From Actinomadura cremea (lineage in GTDB: Bacteria > Actinomycetota > Actinomycetes > Streptosporangiales > Streptosporangiaceae): a stretch of 64,000 nt of DNA. The stretch lies in contig NZ_BMRF01000008.1 in the NCBI RefSeq assembly GCF_014648495.1, forward strand, positions 62,001 through 126,000, in the 5' to 3' direction. Below the pieces are notes generated by a model that was not told where the DNA came from, made no database searches, and saw only the letters and a list, made by a program, of their open reading frames with translations. Below are positions 50,421-57,439 of this stretch, in pieces; position 1 is the first letter of the stretch; every line of letters begins with the position of its first letter. A program made the translations under genes and the position numbers.

Positions 50421-50747
50421 TCAGTGCCCGCCGCCGCCCGCGAGGTTGAGACCGATGACGCCGACGATGATGCAGGTCAGCGCCCCGATCTTCAGGGCGG
50501 ACACCTGGTCGCCCAGCAGCACCATGCCGAGCGCGGCGGTGCCGACGGCGCCGATCCCGACCCAGACGGCGTAGGCCGTCCCGACGTCGAGCGTCCGCAG
50601 GGCCATGTTGAGGAGGCCGAAGCTGGTCACGGCGAAGGCGAGGAAGCCGACGGAGGGCCACGGCTCGGTGAAGCCCTTGCTGGCCTTCAGGCACAGGGCC
50701 ATGGCGACCTCGAAGAGGCCGGCGACGATGACGAGGATCCAGGCCAT
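50421..50747 (-). CDS. Small multidrug resistance (SMR) transporter, SugE-like
   Basis: A 108-residue, four-helix SMR protein. MAWILVIVAGLFEVAMALCL has the membrane glutamate essential for proton/substrate exchange, and GTAYAVWVGIGAVGTAALGM is the usual second motif. The WPSVGFLAFAVTSFGLLNMA pattern is closer to SugE/Gdx guanidinium exporters than to EmrE. ATG 50745-50747 has GGGAGAAG 3 nt upstream. A guanidine riboswitch would be expected in front, but I do not see one. It lies 163 bp from the Imm-5-like gene on the same strand. Confidence 0.9.
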   Translation of the reverse strand: MAWILVIVAGLFEVAMALCLKASKGFTEPWPSVGFLAFAVTSFGLLNMALRTLDVGTAYAVWVGIGAVGTAALGMVLLGDQVSALKIGALTCIIVGVIGLNLAGGGGH

Positions 50748-50910
50748 GTTCTTCTCCCGGTGGACGAGACGGCGGCGGTCCTGCGTCGTCTTGTCCTGCC
50801 GGGTACGGCGCACCTCGTCCGGGAGGGCGCACGGCGCCCTCGTTCCCGGTCAACGACCCGCCCCGCCCCGCTGTTCCCGTCCTGCCCGCCGGCGCGCGCG
50901 GGGGCGGTGA

Positions 50911-51450
50911 TCAGCGGAGCGACGCGTCCAGCCACCGGATCAGTTCCCCCGCTCGTCCCCCGCCGGGCGGGGCGGCCGGGTAGCGCCTGAGGACGTCCAC
51001 GACGGCGGGGGGCACGAGGAGCCGCGACCGCGCGATGTGGTCGGCGCCGACGGCGGGGTCGTCTCCGGTGGCGAGCTCGAACGCCCGTGCGGCGTGGGCG
51101 GCCGATCCGAGGATGTGCTTGACCTGGGTGGCCTTCGCCAGCGGGTGCAGGAACGCCGCGCTCGCCGCGGCCACGGCCGCCCGCGCGGCGTCGCTCGCCG
51201 CGGCCTCCCCCGCGTCGCGCGCCTCCTGCGCGGCCAGCCACGCTCCCCACGCGCCGTCCCGGATCGCCTTGGTCCGCTCGGCGCCGTCCGCGAACGCCCG
51301 TGCGGCGTCGACCGCGGTCCGCGGGCGCCCGTCGCCGGGACGCGCGCGCTCGAAGACCGCCAGTGCGGGACGGGCGCACGCCGCCGCGAAGCGGGCCACC
51401 TCGCGGAGTTCGGACCGGCTGAGTTCGATCGTCGTAGAGACGTCCGCCAT
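50911..51450 (-). CDS. Imm-5-like putative immunity protein
   Basis: A 179-residue helical, alanine-rich protein. VARFAAACARPALAVFERAR, RPRTAVDAARAFADG, AAQEARDAGEAAASDAARAA and HPLAKATQVKHILGSAAHAA follow the pattern of the Imm-5-like immunity family (FE..P.D.RPR.A). Such proteins often protect against polymorphic toxins, yet no toxin or secretion gene is adjacent, so it may be an orphan immunity gene or a housekeeping relative. ATG 51448-51450 follows AAAGGA. The annotation by family is fair; the function is open. Confidence 0.75.
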   Translation of the reverse strand: MADVSTTIELSRSELREVARFAAACARPALAVFERARPGDGRPRTAVDAARAFADGAERTKAIRDGAWGAWLAAQEARDAGEAAASDAARAAVAAASAAFLHPLAKATQVKHILGSAAHAARAFELATGDDPAVGADHIARSRLLVPPAVVDVLRRYPAAPPGGGRAGELIRWLDASLR

Positions 51451-51575
51451 GGCGTCGTCCTTTCGCATGGGGGCGAAGTCACTTCGACCGTATCGTTGAA
51501 CCTGCGGTGTGAACTTTCGCGCCGATTCCTTGTGGACGCCAGGGAGAAGTCTCAAACGCGGCTGCCCACGACAAC

Positions 51576-51610
51576 GCGGCGAGCCGCCCCCGTGGGGGGC
51601 GACTCGCCGC
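51576..51610 (-). terminator. Hairpin terminator after the UDP-sugar dehydrogenase gene
   Basis: A 16-bp stem with a 3-nt loop and one mismatch that becomes a G-U pair in the minus-strand RNA, 13 bp beyond the ugd stop. It marks the end of the exopolysaccharide transcript. Confidence 0.75.
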
Positions 51611-51623
51611 CGGTGGTGCGGGG

Positions 51624-52952
51624 CTAGCTGCGGCCGAGGGCGCGGTACTCCCAGCCGGCCGCGCGCCAGCGGGCGGCGTCGAGGGCGTGCCGGCCGTCGA
51701 CGATGCGCTTGTGCCGGACGACCCCGGCCAGGGCGTCCGGGTCGACCTCGCGGAAGTCCGACCACTCGGTCAGCAGGACGACCACGTCGGCGTCCTGGGC
51801 GACGTCGAACGCGCTGTCGCCGTAGCGCAGCTCGGGGAACGCGCGGCGCGCGTTGTCGAGCGCGGCCGGGTCGAACACGCGGACGTGCCCGCCGAGCCCG
51901 TGCATGGTGCGGGCGACGTCCAGGGCGGGCGCGTCCCGGATGTCGTCGGAGTTCGGCTTGAACGCCGCGCCCCACGCCGCGATCCGCTTGCCGGAGATCC
52001 CGCCGAGCATCTCCCGGACGAGGTCGACGGTGCGGGCCCGGCGGCGGCGGTTGATGTCGTCGACCTCGCGCAGGAACGACACGGCCTGGCCGACGCCGAT
52101 CTCCTCGGCGCGGTGCGCGAACGCCCGGATGTCCTTCGGCAGGCAGCCGCCGCCGAAGCCGAGGCCCGGCTTGAGGAACTTGCCGCCGATGCGGTCGTCG
52201 AGGGCGAGCGAGTCGGCGAGGTCCTTGATGTCGGCGCCGACGGCCTCGCAGACCTCCGCCATCGCGTTGATGTAGGAGATCTTGGTGGCGAGGAACGAGT
52301 TCGCCGCGACCTTGACCAGCTCGGCCGTGGCCAGGTCGGTGCGGACGACGGGCGTGCCGAGCTCCAGGACCGGACGGAACGCGGCGCGCAGCCGCTCCTC
52401 CGCCCAGTCGGACGCGACGCCGAACACGAGGCGGTCGGGACGCATCGTGTCGTCCACGGCGAAGCCCTCGCGGAGGAACTCGGGGTTCCACGCGAGTTCG
52501 ACGTCGGTGCCGGCGGGGGCGAGCTCGTGGATGACGCCGGTGAGCCGCTTCGCGGTGCCGACCGGGACGGTCGACTTGCCGACGACGAGCGCGCGGCGGT
52601 CCAGGTACGGGGCGAGGCCCCGCACGGCGGCGTCGACGTAGGTGAGGTCGGCCGCGTCCGAGCCGGGCTCCTGGGGGGTGCCCACGCAGATGAAGTGCAC
52701 GTCGCCGAACCGGCCCGCCTCCTCGAAGGAGGTGGTGAAGCGCAGCCGGCCGGACTCCAGCGCCTTGGTGAGCAGCTCCGGCAGGCCCGGCTCGAAGAAC
52801 GGCACCTCGCCGGACGCGAGTTTGCCGATCTTGCGCTCGTCGACGTCCACGCCCAGTACCTCGAAGCCCAGCACGGCCATGCAGATGGCGTGCGTCGCGC
52901 CGAGGTAACCGGTCCCGATGACGGTGAGCCTGGGGGCCTCCGTCTGGTTCAT
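51624..52952 (-). CDS. ugd: UDP-glucose/GDP-mannose dehydrogenase family protein
   Basis: A 442-residue NAD-dependent nucleotide-sugar dehydrogenase that oxidises a sugar C6 to a carboxylate in two steps. RLTVIGTGYLGATHAICMAV is the Rossmann motif, VGKSTVPVGTAKRL and WNPEFLREG are typical, and GFGGGCLPKD holds the catalytic Cys270. UDP-glucose is the most likely substrate; GDP-mannose is possible. It is the last gene of the exopolysaccharide locus, 36 bp after the first beta-helix gene, and would supply the uronic-acid precursor. The enzyme class is certain; the sugar is inferred. Confidence 0.92.
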   Translation of the reverse strand: MNQTEAPRLTVIGTGYLGATHAICMAVLGFEVLGVDVDERKIGKLASGEVPFFEPGLPELLTKALESGRLRFTTSFEEAGRFGDVHFICVGTPQEPGSDAADLTYVDAAVRGLAPYLDRRALVVGKSTVPVGTAKRLTGVIHELAPAGTDVELAWNPEFLREGFAVDDTMRPDRLVFGVASDWAEERLRAAFRPVLELGTPVVRTDLATAELVKVAANSFLATKISYINAMAEVCEAVGADIKDLADSLALDDRIGGKFLKPGLGFGGGCLPKDIRAFAHRAEEIGVGQAVSFLREVDDINRRRRARTVDLVREMLGGISGKRIAAWGAAFKPNSDDIRDAPALDVARTMHGLGGHVRVFDPAALDNARRAFPELRYGDSAFDVAQDADVVVLLTEWSDFREVDPDALAGVVRHKRIVDGRHALDAARWRAAGWEYRALGRS

Positions 52953-52988
52953 GGCACTTCTCCTTCTCGATGGTGACGGTAGAGCCCC

Positions 52989-54131
52989 TTAAGAGCACTT
53001 CCCCGTGTTGAGCAGTTCGCCGCCCTGGACCCTGTTGTCGCAGGCGACCGCGTTGCCGGCCGAGTCGAGCCGGATCCCCACGCCCCTGGCGTCCCCCAGT
53101 GCGATGACGTTGCGGCGAAAGACGTTCCGCGTGCCCCAGCCCTTGTACTCCTCGTGGGTCTGGAAACCGTCGGCGCCGGTGTGCGCGCCCCGGTTGTCCT
53201 CGACGACGTATCCGTTGCCCTTGACGTCGACCCACGAGTCGTTGAACCCGCCGGAGAGCTCCGAGCCGTCGAACGTGTTCCCCGCGATGCGGCCGCCGGA
53301 GGTGCCCTCCTTGACGTCCACGGCCTCGGCGGTGGCCTTGATCTTGTTCCCGGCGACGAGGTTGTTGTCGCTGTGGTCCGGCTGCCCCCCGGTCAGCGTG
53401 CCCCAGTTGTTGTGGGACGAGCCGAGGTACACGCCCTCGCCGAAGCGGGGGTTCTCGCGGCCCGTGGCCGATATGGAGTTGTACTGCACGGAGTTGCCCG
53501 TGCTGAAGCGCCGCAGGTGGACGGCCTCGTCCCCGATGTCGCGGATCGTCAGCTCCTGGACGACCGACGCGCCCGTCCCGTCGAGCATGACGCCCTTCTG
53601 GCTGTTCCGCAGCGTGAAGCCGATGAGCCTCCAGTGCGCGGCGTCCTGCAGGTGGAAGCCGTACCCCTCGCCGGTCCCGCCGCCGTCCAGGACCGACTTC
53701 GCCGACCCGCACACGAAGATCGGCCGGTCCGGCGTGCCGGACTTCTGGCTGAGGAACCGGCCGTCGAACGTGCCGGGGCCGAGCTGGATGACCGTGCCCG
53801 GTTCGGCGACGTTCAAAGCCTCCTGCAGCTTGACGGCGTCGTTCACGGTGACGGTCGCCTGCGGGCACGAGATCCGCTCGGGCGACGTCGGCAGCGGGAA
53901 CCGCCGGGCCCCGGCCGCGCCGCCCGCGCCGCCCGCGCCCGCCCCCGACCCCGCCCCGGCGGGGCCCGTCCCGGCCGGGACGGACGCCTCCGCCGACGGC
54001 GGCGCGCCGATGTCACCGCCGGTCGGCGTGCCCTCGGTGTCGTCGCCGGAGCCGGTCGCGAGCACGACGAGCGCGCTGGTGGCGACCGCCCCGGCCACGA
54101 GGATCCCGGTGAACTTCAGATCGATCTTCAC
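52989..54131 (-). CDS. Membrane-anchored parallel beta-helix protein A
   Basis: A 380-residue extracytoplasmic protein: an N-terminal membrane helix (MKIDLKFTGILVAGAVATSA), a Gly/Ala/Pro linker (about residues 30-80) and a right-handed parallel beta-helix (about 90-375). The conserved core includes GDEAVHLRRFSTGNSVQYNS, AEAVDVKEGTSGGRIAGN and DGFQTHE, each with acidic or basic residues that could be catalytic. The fold is that of pectate lyases, NosD and alginate epimerases, but I find no AlgG DPHD motif. It is about half identical to the next gene and very likely a tandem duplicate. Probable role: modification or trimming of the exopolysaccharide. Confidence 0.85.
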   Translation of the reverse strand: MKIDLKFTGILVAGAVATSALVVLATGSGDDTEGTPTGGDIGAPPSAEASVPAGTGPAGAGSGAGAGGAGGAAGARRFPLPTSPERISCPQATVTVNDAVKLQEALNVAEPGTVIQLGPGTFDGRFLSQKSGTPDRPIFVCGSAKSVLDGGGTGEGYGFHLQDAAHWRLIGFTLRNSQKGVMLDGTGASVVQELTIRDIGDEAVHLRRFSTGNSVQYNSISATGRENPRFGEGVYLGSSHNNWGTLTGGQPDHSDNNLVAGNKIKATAEAVDVKEGTSGGRIAGNTFDGSELSGGFNDSWVDVKGNGYVVEDNRGAHTGADGFQTHEEYKGWGTRNVFRRNVIALGDARGVGIRLDSAGNAVACDNRVQGGELLNTGKCS

Positions 54132-54168
54132 GTTCCACCAACTTCACCCCCGGCCGCGCGACCGCGCG

Positions 54169-55326
54169 TCAGGAGCACTTCCCGTCCGTGGTGAGCTTGC
54201 CGCCGTTCACCATCTTGTTGTCGCACTTGACGGTGTTGCCGCCCTTGACGTCGTTGATCCCGACGCCGTTGCCGCCGCCCAGGTCGATGGTGTTGCCGGT
54301 GAAGGTGTTGTTCTTGCCCCAGCCGTCGATGATCTCGTGCGTCTGGAAGCCGTCCAGCGGCGTCCCGGTGCCCTTGTTGCCCTGGATCAGGTAGTTGTTG
54401 CCCTTGACGTCGATCCACGAGTCGTTGTGCTTGCTGCCGCCGGTCTTCGTCCCGTCGAACACGTTGTTCAGGATCTTCCCGCCGGAGGTGCCCTCCTTGA
54501 TGTCGATCGCCTCGGCGGTGGCCCGGATGACGTTGCCGCGCACGACGTTGTTGTCGCTCTTGTCGGGCTGCCCGCCGCTGATCTTCTCGAAGTTGGACTC
54601 GGCGGTGCCCAGGTAGACGCCCTCGCCGAACTTCTCGCGGCGCAGGCCGGTGTTGTAGATCTTGTTGTACTGGACGGTGTTGCCGGTGGAGAACTTCCGC
54701 AGGTGGACGGCCTCGTCACCGATCTCGTGGACGGTCAGCCCCTGGATGATCGACCCGTTCGTGCCGTCGCCCATCACGCCCTTCTGGCTGTTGCTCACGG
54801 TGAATCCGATGAGCCGCCAGTAGTTCGCGCCCTCCAGGTGGAATCCGTAGCCCTCGTCGACGCCGCCGCCGTCCAGGATCGACTTGGCGTCACCGCACAG
54901 GTAGATCGGCTGCTGCTGGGTGCCGCTCGCCTTCGTGACGAACTTGCCCTGGTAGGTGCCCGGGTTCATCTTGATGACGTCACCGGCCTTGGCGCCCTTC
55001 AGCGCCGTCTCCAGGCTCGCGGCGTCGCTCACGGTCGCCGTGGGGGCCGGGCAGTCGATCTTGCCCTCGCCCTCGGGGACGGGCAGGGCGAGCGCCGGGC
55101 CGCGCGCGTTGCCGCCCTCCTCGTCGCCCTTGTCGCCCTCGTCCTCCTCCTCGCCGTCCTCGGTCGCGCCCGCTCCGGGCGCGACCGGCTCCAGCGACGA
55201 GTTCTGCGAGGCGTTGCCGGGTTCGGGGTCCTCGTCGCCGCCGGTGAACAGGATCACCAGCGATCCCACCACGACGGCGCCGATCAGCAGGCCCGCGAGG
55301 AACTTGATGTCGATCTTGACTGACAT
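54169..55326 (-). CDS. Membrane-anchored parallel beta-helix protein B
   Basis: A 385-residue paralogue of protein A. It has the same layout: membrane helix (KIDIKFLAGLLIGAVVVGSL), an acidic linker rich in Glu/Asp/Gly (about residues 45-75), and a beta-helix with GDEAVHLRKFSTGNTVQYNK, AEAIDIKEGTSGGKILNN and DGFQTHEIIDGWG. A conserved cysteine near the start of the helix (KIDCPAPTATVSDA) and the C-terminal GKCS are shared with protein A and could form a disulfide. It lies 37 bp upstream of A in the same transcript. Lyase, epimerase or chain-binding function is inferred from the fold and context. Confidence 0.85.
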   Translation of the reverse strand: MSVKIDIKFLAGLLIGAVVVGSLVILFTGGDEDPEPGNASQNSSLEPVAPGAGATEDGEEEDEGDKGDEEGGNARGPALALPVPEGEGKIDCPAPTATVSDAASLETALKGAKAGDVIKMNPGTYQGKFVTKASGTQQQPIYLCGDAKSILDGGGVDEGYGFHLEGANYWRLIGFTVSNSQKGVMGDGTNGSIIQGLTVHEIGDEAVHLRKFSTGNTVQYNKIYNTGLRREKFGEGVYLGTAESNFEKISGGQPDKSDNNVVRGNVIRATAEAIDIKEGTSGGKILNNVFDGTKTGGSKHNDSWIDVKGNNYLIQGNKGTGTPLDGFQTHEIIDGWGKNNTFTGNTIDLGGGNGVGINDVKGGNTVKCDNKMVNGGKLTTDGKCS

Positions 55327-55401
55327 GTGACGGTCTACTCCTTGGATCCGCTCTGGTGCGTCGGTGCCGTGCCGTTGCGCCGACCGGCCCGAAGGGCCGG
55401 G

Positions 55402-57432
55402 CTAGTGGTCGACGCGGGTTCCCGCGGGCCGCCGTTGCTGCTGCCGGTTCGGCGGCGCCGCGGGAGCGGTGCGGCGGAGCAGGCGCACGGGGCGCTCCTC
55501 GAGCTTGGTCTGGTGTTCGTACGGGTGGGCGTTGCGCCGTCCGATCCGCAGCCCCGTGCCCCGCGAACGGAACATGGAGACGACGACCAGCAGGAAGACG
55601 CCCGCCCAGATGATGTTCATCGGCTTGAGGATGCGCTTGACCCAGGTCCAGAATCCGGCGGTCTTGTTCCAGCCCTTGACGTTGTTGCCGGTGTTCTTGT
55701 ACTGGCCCGTCGCGCGGTCGTAGTCGAGCGAACTCGACCCGGAACCGCTGATGGTGTTGCCCGCGATGACCGTCCCGGAGACGTCCCCGTTCAGCGTGAC
55801 CCCGTGCCGGGACGCCGACTGGACGGTGTTGCCCTGCAGCGTCACCGACGAGTCGCGGACGTACAGGGCCGTCTGGGTGCCGTGGATGACGTTGCCCGCG
55901 ACGCTGCCGCCCTCGACGTCGTCGCGCAGCACGATCCCCTGCCGCTCGGGGCCCCGGATCTGGTTGCCCGAGATCTGCACGCGGGTCGCCATCTCGCGGG
56001 CCACGATGCCCATGTCGCCGCCGGTCACCCGGCTGTTCTGCACCGCGACGTTGTCGCCGCCGAGGATCTCGAACCCGTACCGGTCGTTGTTCTCGGCCGC
56101 GCTGCCGCTGATGAGGTTCTGGCCGAACGCCGTCGTCGACTCGCCCGACGCGGACGGGCCCTCCGCGAGCGGCTGCCCGTTCAGCGTGTAGCCGTTGCCG
56201 CCGTTGTCCTTGGACGTGCAGTTCGTGATCCGCACACCCTCGGTGCCGCGCGACAGGACGAACCCGTCGCCGCGGCTCCGCGACACCGTCGTGTTCTCGA
56301 TCGTCGCGTTCTTCGCGAACCGGTGCAGCAGCACCCCGTTCACGAGGCTGTTGCTGATCGTGTTGTTCGCGAGCCGCGTCTGGTTCGACGCGGTCACGAA
56401 GATCCCGTAGGCGTTGCCGTCGAACGTCGAGTTCTCGACCGTGCCGCTCACCAGGCTCGCCTGCGGGACGTGGAACGACGTCGCGCCGCCCGTCCCGTTC
56501 GCGGCCTGCACCTCGATCTGGTCCTGGTTGCCCCGGGTCTGCTCCCGCGACCCGTCCGGCATCCGCACCTCGTGCGCCGCGCCCGGCTGGGCCTGCTCGG
56601 CGGACGAGTCCGGACGGTCCGAGCCGGTCAGCGAGACGCCGCCGGTGCGTCCGCTCCAGAAGCCGAGATGCTCCACGTTCGTGTACGTCATGCTGAACGA
56701 TCCGCCGATCGCCCGGACGTAGGCGCGGCCGTCGCTCACCTTCGTGTCCGGCGAGCGGGTCTCCTCGTTCCAGCTCGTGATGTTGACGGGGTTCTGCGCG
56801 GAGCCGTTGATCCGGACGCTGCCGCCCGCGCTGACGATCGAGGCGAAGGAGCCGGGCACGCTGCGCATCCGGATCGTCAGCGGGCCGGTGGAGCTCTGCA
56901 GGACCAGCTTGCCGCCCGCCGCCACCATGATGCTGACGTTGAGGAGGTAGGAGCCGTCGCCGAGCTTCTGGAAGTCCTCCCCGGCGAGCTTCTGCAGCTC
57001 CGACACGTAGTAGGGCTCGCGGCGCTGCGGCAGCATCAGCGTCCGGCCGTTCGCGGAGCTCATCAGCCGCGGCTGCCGCGCCTGCACGGCGGTCGCGCCG
57101 CCGCCCGCGATGTCGGACTCCTGCTGGGCGCGGGTCTGCATGACCCGCAGGTCCTCCTGGTCGACCAGCGTCGACTGCTGCTGCGCGGCCGTCGACGTCA
57201 CGTCGTTCACGTCCGGCATCGCCGGCGGGCGGTCGGCGTAGACGCGGTACGCGTACGTGCCGCCGCCGGCCAGGCCGAGCACCAGCAGTGTCGTCAGGAC
57301 CTTGCCGCCGCGGCCCTTCCTGGGCGGCGGCGGCGTGGCGCCGTGGCGCGGTCCGGGCGCGCTCGGGGCGCTCGGGGCGCCGGGCGGACCCGGACGTCCG
57401 GACGGGCCGGGCGTGTTCGCGGGGGTGCTCAT
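55402..57432 (-). CDS. Large two-helix membrane beta-helix protein C
   Basis: A 676-residue protein with membrane helices near both ends: about residues 43-65 (VLTTLLVLGLAGGGTYAYRV) and about 605-622 (MNIIWAGVFLLVVVSMF). The part between them, which should face outwards, is a long beta-helix with asparagine-rich turns (IENTTVSRSRGDGFVLSRGT, GGDNVAVQNSRVTGGDMGIV). LAEGPSASGES and SRGDGFVL are shared exactly or almost exactly with protein D. The short cytoplasmic tail carries GLRIGRRNAHPYEHQTKLEE, also shared with D, which may bind the synthase. It overlaps nothing but lies 7 bp after gene D. Confidence 0.85.
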   Translation of the reverse strand: MSTPANTPGPSGRPGPPGAPSAPSAPGPRHGATPPPPRKGRGGKVLTTLLVLGLAGGGTYAYRVYADRPPAMPDVNDVTSTAAQQQSTLVDQEDLRVMQTRAQQESDIAGGGATAVQARQPRLMSSANGRTLMLPQRREPYYVSELQKLAGEDFQKLGDGSYLLNVSIMVAAGGKLVLQSSTGPLTIRMRSVPGSFASIVSAGGSVRINGSAQNPVNITSWNEETRSPDTKVSDGRAYVRAIGGSFSMTYTNVEHLGFWSGRTGGVSLTGSDRPDSSAEQAQPGAAHEVRMPDGSREQTRGNQDQIEVQAANGTGGATSFHVPQASLVSGTVENSTFDGNAYGIFVTASNQTRLANNTISNSLVNGVLLHRFAKNATIENTTVSRSRGDGFVLSRGTEGVRITNCTSKDNGGNGYTLNGQPLAEGPSASGESTTAFGQNLISGSAAENNDRYGFEILGGDNVAVQNSRVTGGDMGIVAREMATRVQISGNQIRGPERQGIVLRDDVEGGSVAGNVIHGTQTALYVRDSSVTLQGNTVQSASRHGVTLNGDVSGTVIAGNTISGSGSSSLDYDRATGQYKNTGNNVKGWNKTAGFWTWVKRILKPMNIIWAGVFLLVVVSMFRSRGTGLRIGRRNAHPYEHQTKLEERPVRLLRRTAPAAPPNRQQQRRPAGTRVDH

Positions 57433-57439
57433 CGCGGGC

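Noticed and set aside
50748-50910. Possible guanidine riboswitch in front of the SugE-like SMR gene
   Set aside because: The leader has an 8-bp hairpin with a CGT loop, but neither the ykkC type I core nor the paired ACGR loops of the mini-ykkC type can be found.
54132-55326. AlgG-type C5-epimerase activity for the beta-helix proteins
   Set aside because: The DPHD catalytic motif of AlgG epimerases is absent from all four proteins, so the specific enzyme name is not justified.
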